Assembly (NCBI RefSeq): GCF_900101855.1
Contig: NZ_FMVC01000010.1
Location: 120,513 to 184,512 of the forward strand
Direction: 5' to 3'
Length of the DNA: 64,000 nt
From: Flavobacterium anhuiense
Lineage (GTDB): Bacteria > Bacteroidota > Bacteroidia > Flavobacteriales > Flavobacteriaceae
Positions 8,464-16,869 of this stretch are shown piece by piece. A model generated the notes under the pieces. The model saw nothing but the letters and a program-made list of their open reading frames with translations, did not search any database and was not told where the DNA came from. The position numbers and the translations under genes were made by a program. Each line of letters begins with the position of its first letter. The stretch's first letter is position 1.

Positions 8464-8721
8464 TTATGGTCTTGTGCCATTAATTGAGTCTCTCGTTGGC
8501 GGAACAGTAGTCGGGTTAGTTGACTTTGGAGTTCCTTTCTTTTTATCAGTACGCTGTTTGTTGACTGTATCAGTCTTTCGTGTTGAAGGATACTGCTTAT
8601 TCTTTTTATGATGAACAGTATCAGTTTTTGGAGAAGATTTTTTCTTCCCCGGAATTGTATCCTGAGCTGATGCAAAACTAAAACACAAAAGCATACAACC
8701 AATTAAAAATAAATTTTTCAT
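8464..8721 (-). CDS. Small exported Lys/Thr/Pro-rich protein
   Basis: 85 aa. A signal peptide MKNLFLIGCMLLCFSFASAQ is obvious, which fixes the start at 8721 rather than the non-ATG start 60 bp upstream. The mature part is low-complexity and basic, with a recurring pattern DTIPGKKK, KTDTVHHKKNK, KTDTVNKQ, then a Thr/Pro-rich tail ending PTRDSINGTRP. It is probably a disordered periplasmic or surface protein. The KxDTV repeats are the only internal pattern. No enzymatic motif is seen and I do not recognise a family. It is monocistronic. A small imperfect inverted repeat (GAGACACT...TGTCTC, about 8754-8774) lies in its leader. Confidence 0.72.
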   Translation of the reverse strand: MKNLFLIGCMLLCFSFASAQDTIPGKKKSSPKTDTVHHKKNKQYPSTRKTDTVNKQRTDKKKGTPKSTNPTTVPPTRDSINGTRP

Positions 8722-8872
8722 AACAATCAATTTTAAATTAACAATTTGTTTATGAGACACTTTAGTGATGTCTCGTTGCAAATTTTATAAAGAAAGACAA
8801 TAGTTATTTACACTATAAAACACTCGTTATTACATGATTACCATAAAACAAATCACTTAAAATATCATCTCA

Positions 8873-9589
8873 ATGGCCTCAATAAAGCAAATACTAAATT
8901 CTACCGAAAACAGACAATATGCTTTGCCTGAAAGAAAATGGAAATACTATCAGGAGTGGCATCACACTGTTTTTTTTCATTGGGAAGTCCCAGTATATTT
9001 TTTGGAGAAATATATTCCTAAAGATTTACAGCTAGACACTTACTCTTCAATGGCATGGGTTTCTCTTGTTTCTTTTGAAGTGAAAAATATGAGATTACGA
9101 TACTTTCCTCCTTTGCCTTACATTTCAAATTTTGAAGAAATTAATATTAGAACGTATGTTATTAAAGACGGAATTCCTGGTATCTATTTATTTTCTATTG
9201 AAACCAATAAATTAATCGAAGTATTGTTTTCTAGACTTTTTATCGGACTTCCTTATGAAAAAGCAGAAATTGAACGTTCAGGAAATCATCTTACTTCTCA
9301 AAATGTAAAGAAAAATCATCTTCTTGGTTTTAAAATTGGGGAAACAGCATCTCTTCAAAAAACCGATTTAGATTTATGGCTCTCCGAAAGACATTCCTTA
9401 TATGAAATCTGCAATAGCAAAATTTGCCGTTTTGATATTCATCATAAAGAATGGGAACTTTTGGATCTAAACGTCAAAATACAAGACATTTGGTATGAGG
9501 CTGGGCAATTTATAATCAATACATATCCTGATAAAATTCACTACGCAGAAAGAACTCAAGTAGTATTATGGGGAAAAGTACAAACTTAA
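8873..9589 (+). CDS. DUF2071 (YqjF-like) family protein
   Basis: 238 aa, the usual length of the YqjF/DUF2071 family. Characteristic segments are WHHTVFFHWEVPVYFLEKYIPKDL near residues 29-53, the AWVSLVSFEVKNMRLR strand, the NEIN-like INIRTYVIKDGIPGIYLFSIE strand, and the late WYEAGQF segment. The family is an all-beta cytosolic fold of unknown function. No membrane helix is seen. The ATG at 8873 gives the family's normal N-terminus; no Shine-Dalgarno is evident, as is common in this phylum. It is followed by the acidic-protein gene at 9705 on the same strand. Confidence 0.85.
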   Translation: MASIKQILNSTENRQYALPERKWKYYQEWHHTVFFHWEVPVYFLEKYIPKDLQLDTYSSMAWVSLVSFEVKNMRLRYFPPLPYISNFEEINIRTYVIKDGIPGIYLFSIETNKLIEVLFSRLFIGLPYEKAEIERSGNHLTSQNVKKNHLLGFKIGETASLQKTDLDLWLSERHSLYEICNSKICRFDIHHKEWELLDLNVKIQDIWYEAGQFIINTYPDKIHYAERTQVVLWGKVQT

Positions 9590-9704
9590 AATGCAACAAA
9601 CTGTAAATTATATAATTGCAAAGGATAGGTCATATAAATTTTACGTACATGCTAACGCTATTTTTACATGAAACAATAATTAATAACAACTTAAAAATAG
9701 CACT

Positions 9705-10040
9705 ATGAATTTAAATGAAAAAGAAAATTACAGTCCAGAAGACCAATATTTTCAAGATGACGAAACCCGATATGAAAATGAACATCAATATGATGATATC
9801 GATATTGATGCACCGCCAGCAGATCATTCTATAAGTGATACTGCAGAGCCAGATTACGGAAACGAATTTGACGAAGATGAAATCAACAATCAGCAACTTG
9901 ATGATGATGGTCCAGGAGGTGACGAATTCGATGAAGAATTTGAGGATGAGGAAGATGAGGAAGACATTGACGATGATGAACTGACTCGAGAGAATTTAGA
10001 AGGAGATGAAACAGGAACAGATCCGAATCGGAATTTATAA
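9705..10040 (+). CDS. Small, very acidic protein of unknown function (paralogue of the gene at 2294)
   Basis: 111 aa and overwhelmingly acidic: the centre and C-terminus contain DEEFEDEEDEEDIDDDE, with few Lys or Arg. The motif PADHSISDT (about residues 37-45) matches AADHSASDS in the 116-aa protein at 2294-2644. There is no hydrophobic segment, so it is likely a disordered cytosolic polyanion. The start is preceded by AAAAATAGCACT and no Shine-Dalgarno. A very strong palindromic terminator follows immediately. Function is unknown; possible roles such as binding cations or basic proteins are speculation from charge alone. Confidence 0.72.
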   Translation: MNLNEKENYSPEDQYFQDDETRYENEHQYDDIDIDAPPADHSISDTAEPDYGNEFDEDEINNQQLDDDGPGGDEFDEEFEDEEDEEDIDDDELTRENLEGDETGTDPNRNL

Positions 10041-10041
10041 A

Positions 10042-10080
10042 AGTAAAACCCCGTTTGAAACTTTCAAACGGGGTTTTACT
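10042..10080. terminator. Very strong palindromic terminator
   Basis: An almost perfect 39-bp palindrome (arm AGTAAAACCCCGTTTGAAA, then its complement) begins at the stop codon of the acidic-protein gene at 10040. The GC-rich core CCCCGTTTGAAA and flanking A/T runs make it a terminator on either strand. Confidence 0.85.
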
Positions 10081-10107
10081 TTTAATGGTCTTTGAGTACC
10101 ATTTTAT

Positions 10108-10263
10108 TTAACTTGTTTTTTTGTAGTTATAAATCGCCAATGAATTCAAGACAATGGCAAAAATAAATAAGTAAAAAAGCTCACTTCCCACTTCTTGCAA
10201 ACCGCTTCCTTTTAAAACAATAAGACGAACCACTTTTATAAAATGGGTTACAGGCAATAAATT
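10108..10263 (-). pseudogene. Remnant: C-terminal end of an ABC-2 type transporter permease
   Basis: Reading the minus strand from 10263 to the TAA at 10108-10110 gives 51 residues: NLLPVTHFIKVVRLIVLKG, then SGLQEVGSELFYLFIFAI, then VLNSLAIYNYKKTS. This is the end of a YhhJ/YbhR-type permease (the NPxTHF-IxxVR-xIxLKGSG element and the last membrane helix). No in-frame start or upstream transmembrane part exists; upstream sequence in another frame quickly runs into the small open frame at 10307-10375. It is therefore a decayed gene end, left by deletion. The assignment is by eye from motif memory. Confidence 0.72.
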
Positions 10264-10306
10264 CGATAATCAAGATTAGCAATAGAACCGGAAAAAATTT
10301 TGGTCA

Positions 10307-10375
10307 TCATGATTCAAAAGATTTAGTCATTTCTCTCTTAGTAGAATCTTTCTTTTCATGCGCTGGAGTACTCAT
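10307..10375 (-). CDS. Possible 22-aa peptide or 5' remnant next to the permease relic
   Basis: An ATG whose complement is 10373-10375 opens a 22-codon frame, MSTPAHEKKDSTKREMTKSF then ES, ending in TGA at 10307-10309. The TGA overlaps an ATGATG that opens a few more codons toward the permease relic. It is hydrophilic and basic with no known family. It could be a real small protein, or the preserved start of the gene whose tail is the permease relic. Confidence is low. Confidence 0.25.
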   Translation of the reverse strand: MSTPAHEKKDSTKREMTKSFES

Positions 10376-10559
10376 ATTTAATAATTTACAGACAAATTTT
10401 ATTTTTTTTAAAGCACATAAACAACTGATATAAAACAAATTAAAACTTAAATAAACGATATAATTTCTCGTTAAAAAAGAATATCTTTACTTAAACAAAC
10501 GAATGCCAGTAAACCGATTCTAGAGAAATTAACTTTTTACTAATTTCTAAGTGTTTTTT

Positions 10560-11327
10560 ATGAAAACCAATTTTATCAGAATCCTGATTTTCTTGCTTTC
10601 CTTAAATGCATTTGGGCAAGCGCAGGAAAAAGAAATTAACCAGCAGCTTCAGACTTGGGTTTCTATCAATACGGTTACCAAATTTGCTGACCATTGGGGT
10701 GTAATTGGCGACTTTCATATCAGACGGAATGATTTTGTGTCCGATCCCAGTTTTTATTTTATAAGAGGCGGAATCAGCTATATTCCAAATTCAAATATTT
10801 CACTAAATCTAGGATATGCACACATGTGGTTAGCGCCATCAAATCCTGATTGGAATACTTTTTCTGATGAAAATAGGATTTATCAGCAGGCGCAATTAAA
10901 CACAAAATTCGGAAATCTTAGCATTTTGCAGCGTCTACGAAATGAACAGCGCTGGCAGGAAAAAATCGTCAATGATAGATCCAGTGGCGATTGGCGTTTC
11001 ACCAATAGAATTCGTTACCTGATGAGTTTTACTTTCCGGATTTCTGATAAAAAATCGTGGCCGCAAATGGTTCTTTCAGATGAGATTCTATTGCATTTTG
11101 GAGAAGAAGTCGTTTACAATACTTTCGATCAAAACCGCTTTTTTATCGGAATTAGAAAAAATATTAATCCGAAATGGAGTTACGATTTTGGCTATATGAA
11201 TGTCTATCAGCAAAAATACTCTGGATATCAGTACGACATGAATCACACAATACGATTATTTTTTTATCTGAATACCAGCATTAGGAAAAAAGCACCTTCT
11301 GAAATTGAGAATTCTGGCGATGAATAA
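10560..11327 (+). CDS. DUF2490 family outer-membrane-like beta-barrel protein
   Basis: 255 aa from the ATG at 10560; a GTG nine bases upstream would only add MFF before the signal peptide. Residues 1 to about 19 (MKTNFIRILIFLLSLNAFGQ) form a signal peptide. The mature protein is a series of amphipathic strands with aromatic ends (TWVSINTVTKFADHWGVIGD, FYFIRGGISYIPN, ISLNLGYAHMWL, RWQEKI, FTNRIRYLMSFT, FFIGIRKNINPKWSYDFGY), as in DUF2490 proteins, which are thought to be outer-membrane barrels of unknown role. It stands alone, convergent with the hydrolase gene 9 bp downstream. Confidence 0.85.
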   Translation: MKTNFIRILIFLLSLNAFGQAQEKEINQQLQTWVSINTVTKFADHWGVIGDFHIRRNDFVSDPSFYFIRGGISYIPNSNISLNLGYAHMWLAPSNPDWNTFSDENRIYQQAQLNTKFGNLSILQRLRNEQRWQEKIVNDRSSGDWRFTNRIRYLMSFTFRISDKKSWPQMVLSDEILLHFGEEVVYNTFDQNRFFIGIRKNINPKWSYDFGYMNVYQQKYSGYQYDMNHTIRLFFYLNTSIRKKAPSEIENSGDE

Positions 11328-11336
11328 AATTTATTT

Positions 11337-12314
11337 CTAAACCAAAGTATTGTTAGACCTGAAAGATTCAAAAAACTCAAAAGCTCTTTTCTCAGCATAT
11401 GAATATTCAGAATCACGTAGCGGAAAAGCACAATGTCCCCCATATTTAGGTGTTTCCAGATACACATAGGCGCTGTCTTTGGCAATCGTTCTCGGGTAAC
11501 ATCTTTCGCCCAGAAATGGATCGTCTAGCGAATTGATAATTAAAACCGGAATTGTAATATCTTTAAGAGAAAACTCTGGAGAAACACGTTCATAATAATC
11601 ATCACGGCTCGCAAAACCATGAAGCGGGGCTGTAAAATATTGATCTACTTCGTCAAAAGAAGAAATATTATCAATCTGATCACGGTTGATGAAATCAGGA
11701 AATTGTGCCGCCTTGTATTTCAGTTTCTTTTTAATATCAATGGTAAAATTCTTTAGATACACTCTATTAAAGCCTTGCTTAAGCACTTCTGCACTTGTCG
11801 CAATATGCGTTGGCACCGAAATAGAAACTGCAGCTTTTATGCGCTGATCGATTTTTGTCCAGCCCAAATAATTAAGCAATTGAACGCCACCCATCGAATA
11901 TCCTATCAAATAAATATCTTCAATTCCTTTTTTCAAAGCAAACCGAACCACTTCGTCAAGATCGTCAACTGCTCCGTGATGGTACAATCTTGGAAGTCGA
12001 TTCATTTCTCCTCCGCAAGTGCGGTTGTTCCAAGCAAAAACCGAAAAACCTTTCTGCAAAAAATAGGCTGCGCAACTGTTATTATATGTTCTTCGCGAAT
12101 CACCTTCTAAACCGTGACATAAAATAACTGCTTTTTTTGAGCCATTTAAAATATAATCGATGTTGATAAAATCTCCGTCATTCAATTCATGCTTTTCTCT
12201 TGTATATTCAGGCACTTCAAACTTTTTAATCAAGGCAGCATATATGGTAGAAATATGCCTGTTGCGATGAATAATCGAAGGAGAATCATATTCTGAATGT
12301 TCAATTAGTGGCAT
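11337..12314 (-). CDS. Alpha/beta hydrolase, YheT-like esterase
   Basis: 325 aa, typical of the YheT/EMB8 branch. The oxyanion/HG motif is CHGLEGDS (66-73), the nucleophile elbow GYSMGG has Ser140, an acid lies in NSLDDPFLG around 265, and the catalytic His is in GGHCAFPL near the C-terminus. The segment AWNNRTCGGEMNRLPRLYHHG (about 94-114), containing WNNRTCGGEMN, is diagnostic of YheT, in which the family has carboxylesterase activity of unknown physiological substrate. It is cytoplasmic (no signal). It is convergent with the DUF2490 gene and divergent from the histidine kinase. Confidence 0.9.
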   Translation of the reverse strand: MPLIEHSEYDSPSIIHRNRHISTIYAALIKKFEVPEYTREKHELNDGDFINIDYILNGSKKAVILCHGLEGDSRRTYNNSCAAYFLQKGFSVFAWNNRTCGGEMNRLPRLYHHGAVDDLDEVVRFALKKGIEDIYLIGYSMGGVQLLNYLGWTKIDQRIKAAVSISVPTHIATSAEVLKQGFNRVYLKNFTIDIKKKLKYKAAQFPDFINRDQIDNISSFDEVDQYFTAPLHGFASRDDYYERVSPEFSLKDITIPVLIINSLDDPFLGERCYPRTIAKDSAYVYLETPKYGGHCAFPLRDSEYSYAEKRAFEFFESFRSNNTLV

Positions 12315-12522
12315 AACAAAGAGTTTTGTGGTACTTTTTACAAAGCTAAGAAATCAATCAACATGTAATTTAATTCTTTCTTTTTATTTGTGCCCTTTTT
12401 TAATAATTTAACAGTATGTAAATTTAAAAAAGCAGTACTGATTCTAAAGAAAACTAATTGTTAAATATGCTGGAACACGGCTCACGAAGCGCCAACTCAG
12501 GTCTGAATGTTTACTTTATTTG

Positions 12523-12530
12523 TATATTTG
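12523..12530 (+). promoter_or_regulatory. Candidate -7 element (TAnnTTTG) before the histidine kinase
   Basis: TATATTTG lies 33 bp upstream of the ATG at 12564, a good distance for the Bacteroidota -7 consensus. No clear -33 TTG is seen at 17-23 bp. Confidence 0.35.
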
Positions 12531-12563
12531 TAAAATCGATTTCAAAAAAGCAAAATCCTTTTA

Positions 12564-13940
12564 ATGTTTGAATTTTTACCAGTAGATCCAAAAACCATTT
12601 TTCTGCTTTATTTCTGGGGTAATTTTTTTACCTGCATACTTATATTCAGTTTTTCTTTTTCGTACGCTACTAGCGATAATAGAAAAATATTAAAATGGTT
12701 TGGTTTAGGTAAATTAATACTGACTCTTGCTTGGATATTGGCTCTTTTACGAAATATTATTCCCGACTTTGCTTCCATCAATATTGCCAATTCAATGATC
12801 TTTGGCGCCTGCTGCTTCGAAACCCTTGCCATGCTATCGCTGATTAAAGGACATGCAAAAAGGCAATTTCAAATTCAGATAGCTATTACAGCGGTTGCGA
12901 TATTGCTTTTTAATATTTCGACGCTTTTTTATGCCTCAATGAATACCCGTGTTATCCTTGGAGGGATTGGTATTTTTGCTATTTATTTATTGCCTACAAT
13001 CATTTACTTCACAGAAAAAGAAAAAAGCTTTTTCAAGACTTTTTATGTTTTGTGCTACACAGGATTTGAAATTCTAATTGTAATACGAACAATTCACCGA
13101 TACTTATATCCCCAAAATCTTATTATTTCCAACAATACTTTTGATAGTTTATACAGCATCTGTTTGTTTCTTCTTACTTTGATCGGAATTGTTGGCTTTT
13201 TGCTTTTGGTAAAAGAAAGACAGGATCATAAAATCAAAAAGCTTTTGAATGACAAAAACCAATTTTTCTCTATTATTTCACATGATTTAAGAGGGCCTTT
13301 AGGATCATCGGTATCTCTTTCCGAAATTTTGCTGGAAAATATAGAACAGTACAGCCGTGAAGAAATAAAAGAAATATCAGAACTGCTGCATGACTCAAAT
13401 AAAAACATTTATAAGCTGCTCGAAAATCTTTTGGAATGGTCTAAAGTCCAAACCGGAATGATTACTTTTCATCCTAAAAATATATTGCTAAATGCTTTAA
13501 TTGAGGAAAATATTGAACTAAGCAGAAATGTCGCTTTAAGTAAAAATATAGACATCAAATTTGAATCGGCTTTTTTGGTTGAGGCAGAAGTAGATAAAAA
13601 TATGATTAGTACCATTTTACGTAATTTGTTGAGCAATGCCATTAAATTTACAGGTAAGAATGGAGAAGTTAAACTAAAACTGATTAAAACTAACCAGAAA
13701 GCAGAAATCTCTATTACAGATAACGGAATCGGAGTTCCTGATTACATCAAAGAAAAGTTATTTAAAATCAACGGAAAAGTACTTCAGAAAGGCACAGAAA
13801 ACGAACTCGGAAGCGGACTCGGATTGCTGCTCTGCAAAGAATTTGTAAACATTCATAAAGGAGAAATTTCAGTAGAAAGCGAACAAGGAAAAGGAAGCAC
13901 ATTTAGGTTTACGCTTCCTATTGTAAATTCCAATAACTAA
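12564..13940 (+). CDS. Sensor histidine kinase with multi-helix membrane domain
   Basis: 458 aa. Residues about 10-220 hold seven hydrophobic helices, a 7TM-like sensor module without a large periplasmic domain. A short coiled linker leads to the dimerisation helix with the H-box FFSIISHDLRGPLGSS (His240). The kinase domain has an N-box (LRNLLSNAIKFTG, about 353-365), G1 box DNGIGVPD and G2 box GSGLGLLLCKE, so it should be active. The signal is unknown. No response regulator is adjacent, so its partner is elsewhere (orphan kinase). It is preceded by a TATATTTG -7 element. A repeat-rich intergenic region follows. Confidence 0.9.
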   Translation: MFEFLPVDPKTIFLLYFWGNFFTCILIFSFSFSYATSDNRKILKWFGLGKLILTLAWILALLRNIIPDFASINIANSMIFGACCFETLAMLSLIKGHAKRQFQIQIAITAVAILLFNISTLFYASMNTRVILGGIGIFAIYLLPTIIYFTEKEKSFFKTFYVLCYTGFEILIVIRTIHRYLYPQNLIISNNTFDSLYSICLFLLTLIGIVGFLLLVKERQDHKIKKLLNDKNQFFSIISHDLRGPLGSSVSLSEILLENIEQYSREEIKEISELLHDSNKNIYKLLENLLEWSKVQTGMITFHPKNILLNALIEENIELSRNVALSKNIDIKFESAFLVEAEVDKNMISTILRNLLSNAIKFTGKNGEVKLKLIKTNQKAEISITDNGIGVPDYIKEKLFKINGKVLQKGTENELGSGLGLLLCKEFVNIHKGEISVESEQGKGSTFRFTLPIVNSNN

Positions 13941-14292
13941 AATTCCAAATTCCAATTCTCATTTTATGTCATTGCGAGGAACGAAGCAACCGCACTAGTA
14001 AAATTCCAAATTCCAATACTTAAATTCCAATTCTAAAAATTTCAAATTCCAATACTCATTTTTTGTCTTCCTGAGCGGAGTTGAGGACACATATCGATGA
14101 GCACACAATAATGATTTTGCACAAGATCCTTCGACTCCGCTCAGGAGAACAAACTATATGTGAATCCTTAGGAAAAATCCAAAATAAAAAATCCAAATCC
14201 CAGTATAAATTGGAATTTGGATTTAAATATTGGGTTTTACAATTCCAAACTTGGAATTTGGAATTTAAAATATTTTGGAATTTTAGAAACGT
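13941..14292. repeat. Intergenic repeat cluster (AATTCCAA-type plus an inverted repeat)
   Basis: This 352-bp gene-free stretch is filled with copies of AATTCCAAATTCCAA-like sequence on both strands. It also holds a GTCATTGCGAGGAACGAAGC element (13969-13988) and an imperfect inverted repeat with arms TCCTGAGCGGAGTTGAGGA (14069-14087) and TCCTTCGACTCCGCTCAGGA (14127-14146). These are non-coding interspersed elements; similar AATTCCAA blocks recur near 43.6 and 50.4 kb. Confidence 0.8.
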
Positions 14293-14985
14293 TTAGTCTA
14301 ACATAAAACTTACGCTAACATTTGCTGTAATTTCGATTTCTCCAATTGCTAAAGTTTCGTTCGAAGCTCCTCCCATTGCATCTGCTTCTTTCATTCTCAT
14401 AGCAGCGTACATTGGCTGTGGGCGGTAAACTTGAGAGTTATCAGAAATTGTAAATGCTTTACCTACTTTTTGTCCTAAAACAGAAACGTATTCTTCAGCT
14501 TTTACTTTAGCATCTTTCATCGCTAATTTTCTAGCTTCAGACTCATATTGCGCTAATTTAGATGATTCAAAAGAAACTCTGTCGATTCTATTGATTCCTT
14601 GCTGAACCAAACCTTCCATTAATTCATCGTACTTAGTCAAATCTTTTACCACGATTTCTACAGTTTGTGTAGCGTTATAAGAAGTTTTCTTTTTCTCATA
14701 ATCGTATTGCGGATTAAGAGCTACTTGCTTTGTTTTGAAATCTGCTGTTGGAATATTCATTTTTTTGATGAATTTTAAAACAGCATCCATCTTTTCATCA
14801 TTTTGTTTTTTAACATCTTTAGCATTATTCCCTTTTGTTTCAACAGAAGCTGAAATACAAACCTGATCAGGTGCTACTTTTACTTTTCCTTCTCCAGTAA
14901 CATTAATTAAAGGTATTTGTTTGATTTCTTGGCCGTAAGACATAGTCATAAACATGATTGTTAAAAATAATACTAGTTTTTTCAT
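14293..14985 (-). CDS. SIMPL (DUF541) domain-containing exported protein
   Basis: 230 aa. Residues 1-19 are a signal peptide (MKKLVLFLTIMFMTMSYGQ). The rest is a single SIMPL/DUF541 domain: INVTGEGKVKVAPDQVCISA (about 26-45) is the family's opening strand, followed by the NDEKMDAVLKFIKKMNI helix and the late ISDNSQVYRPQPMYAAMR and IEITANVSVSF strands. Proteins of this family (BP26, IRAK1BP1-like, YggE) are periplasmic and linked to oxidative-stress or envelope roles, without a known enzymatic reaction. It lies downstream of the rhomboid gene on the same strand with a 51-bp gap. Confidence 0.9.
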   Translation of the reverse strand: MKKLVLFLTIMFMTMSYGQEIKQIPLINVTGEGKVKVAPDQVCISASVETKGNNAKDVKKQNDEKMDAVLKFIKKMNIPTADFKTKQVALNPQYDYEKKKTSYNATQTVEIVVKDLTKYDELMEGLVQQGINRIDRVSFESSKLAQYESEARKLAMKDAKVKAEEYVSVLGQKVGKAFTISDNSQVYRPQPMYAAMRMKEADAMGGASNETLAIGEIEITANVSVSFMLD

Positions 14986-15036
14986 TTTTGTTAAATTTTA
15001 ATGTTTGACAAGAGCATTCCAAAAGTTGTGCCAAGC

Positions 15037-15675
15037 TTACAGTTTTCCCAATTTTGCCATTCCAAAAAGTATCAAAATCGGAATTGCAAGCAGAATTACC
15101 ATCAATGTATGGTCTGTAAATAATGATGGCATTTTTATCAAGGTAATTAAATAACCGCCTATAGCACCTCCAAAGTGTGCCGTATGCCCAATATTGTCAT
15201 TTTTGGCCTTCATTCCATAAATTGAGTACAATAAATACAAAATTCCGAAAAGATAAGCCGGCATCGGAATGACATAAAATATTCCAAGCATCATGTCAGG
15301 CTCCAATAATATTGCCGAGTACAAAACTCCAGTAACAGCGCCAGATGCTCCAACGGCTCTATAACTATAATCGTTCTTATGAAAGAGCATAGTAAGAAGG
15401 CTTCCGAAAATTAAACTTCCAAAATAGACCAAGATAAAAGAAAAATTACCAAGCCAGCCTAGAACTACAGGAGCAAAAAAATACAAAGTCAGCATATTAA
15501 AAATCAAATGCATCATATCAACATGCAGAAAGCCAGAAGACAGCATTCTGATTTGTTCGCCAGAACGAATGCTCCCCACGTGAAATTCGTATTTTCTAAA
15601 AAAATAAAGATCGTTAAAACCTTTGTAACTAATAACAACGTTCGCAACGATAATCGCTATTAAAATAATATTCAT
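15037..15675 (-). CDS. Rhomboid family intramembrane serine protease
   Basis: 212 aa with six membrane helices. The catalytic dyad is visible: GASG at 109-112 with Ser111, and HTAHFGGAIGG with His167 in the last helix. The upstream HLIFN (His56, Asn60) supplies the oxyanion-hole residues, and the L1 loop region carries the usual pattern. The enzyme cleaves transmembrane segments of other proteins in the inner membrane; the substrate is unknown. All hallmark residues are present, so it should be active. It is divergent from the acyltransferase gene at 15788. Confidence 0.92.
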   Translation of the reverse strand: MNIILIAIIVANVVISYKGFNDLYFFRKYEFHVGSIRSGEQIRMLSSGFLHVDMMHLIFNMLTLYFFAPVVLGWLGNFSFILVYFGSLIFGSLLTMLFHKNDYSYRAVGASGAVTGVLYSAILLEPDMMLGIFYVIPMPAYLFGILYLLYSIYGMKAKNDNIGHTAHFGGAIGGYLITLIKMPSLFTDHTLMVILLAIPILILFGMAKLGKL

Positions 15676-15765
15676 AAATAATAATTATTGTGAATGGTAA
15701 ATATAATCATTCTTAAAGATAAGTTAGCAAGAAAGCAAAATATCAATCGCTAATCATTTTTAATT

Positions 15766-15773
15766 TATCTTTG
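15766..15773 (+). promoter_or_regulatory. Candidate -7 element (TAnnTTTG) before the acyltransferase gene
   Basis: TATCTTTG lies only 14 bp before the ATG at 15788, close enough to imply a very short 5' leader. No clear TTG at -33. Confidence 0.3.
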
Positions 15774-15787
15774 TAAAAAAAATTTAC

Positions 15788-16660
15788 ATGCAATTTCTTG
15801 TTTATATTTTAGCCTACCCTTTACTTTGGCTCATCTCTATACTTCCCTTTCCTGTATTTTACCTATTCTCAGATTTTGTATATTTTTTAGTATATAAAGT
15901 TATTGGATACCGTAAAAAAGTAGTGCGCGAAAATCTGGCGCTTACTTTGCCTCATTTGAGCGATGCAGAAAGAAAAGTTGTAGAAAAGAAATTCTACAAG
16001 CATATGTGTGATATGTTCCTGGAGATGATTAAAACCATGAGCATGTCTCCTGAAGAAATGGAAAGAAGATTTCATGTAACCAATATTGATCTTGTTCGCG
16101 ATTATGCTAAAAAGGGAAAAAGCGTGATTTTGGTAGCTTCACATTATGCAAGTTATGAGTGGCTTTTAACCATAAATCCTAAACTTGGTTTTCAAGGAGT
16201 TGCGGTTTACAAAAGACTAGCCAATCCTTATTTTGATAGATTAGTTAGAAAAATTCGCTCTAAATACAACACCGAAATGATTGAAACCCGAAAAGCGATT
16301 CCGACAATGGCAAAAAACCAGCGTGAAGGAGTTTTGAGCATGTACGGTTTAGCAAGTGACCAGTCACCAAAAATGGAAAGAATTTTTCATTCGATGAAAT
16401 TTATGGGAGTTGAAGTTCCTGTACATACTGGCGCAGAAACACTAGCTAAAAAATATGATTTGGCTGTGATATTTGTGCAGGTTAAAAAAGTCAAAAGAGG
16501 CTATTATGAGGCTACATTTATTTCGCTTGCAGATAATCCGAAAGAATTTGAAAATTTCAAAATCACCGAAATGTATTTAAAAGAAGTGGAAAAACAGATT
16601 CTAGAAGCTCCGGAATTTTATTTGTGGACACACAAAAGATGGAAACACCGTATTGAATGA
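15788..16660 (+). CDS. Lysophospholipid/lipid A acyltransferase, LpxL (HtrB)-like
   Basis: 290 aa. An N-terminal membrane anchor (about residues 2-40) precedes a cytoplasmic acyltransferase domain. The catalytic motif is SHYASYEW (His119, Glu124: the H-x4-E of this family), after VILVA; the conserved GLASDQSPK segment near residue 193 follows. In Gram-negative bacteria this family transfers acyl chains from acyl-ACP to the lipid A precursor, and in Bacteroidota one such enzyme is normally present. Assignment to LpxL rather than another acyltransferase of the family is inference. It has its own terminator downstream. Confidence 0.88.
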   Translation: MQFLVYILAYPLLWLISILPFPVFYLFSDFVYFLVYKVIGYRKKVVRENLALTLPHLSDAERKVVEKKFYKHMCDMFLEMIKTMSMSPEEMERRFHVTNIDLVRDYAKKGKSVILVASHYASYEWLLTINPKLGFQGVAVYKRLANPYFDRLVRKIRSKYNTEMIETRKAIPTMAKNQREGVLSMYGLASDQSPKMERIFHSMKFMGVEVPVHTGAETLAKKYDLAVIFVQVKKVKRGYYEATFISLADNPKEFENFKITEMYLKEVEKQILEAPEFYLWTHKRWKHRIE

Positions 16661-16687
16661 TATTTAGAAAATAATTTAAATGGAAGG

Positions 16688-16721
16688 TCCGAAAAACAGC
16701 ATTTGCTTTTCGGGCTTTTTC
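16688..16721 (+). terminator. Intrinsic terminator of the acyltransferase gene
   Basis: GTCCGAAAAACA pairs imperfectly with TGCTTTTCGGGC, followed by a T run, about 30 bp after the stop at 16660. Confidence 0.6.
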
Positions 16722-16869
16722 TTTTAAAACTGAATAATAAATATCTAAATACGCTCTCTTTATCTAATTTGATGTGTTTTTGTAATGATTTTTTTGAATG
16801 GATAAAAAAAGGAAACCATTTAAATTTGGTTCTTCTCCAATATCTAAAAAGAACCAAAAATCATTAATT

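Noticed and set aside
14081..14296. 71-codon open frame in the repeat cluster
   Set aside because: It is composed of AATTCCAA-type repeat DNA and ends inside the SIMPL gene region; it is a by-product of the repeats.
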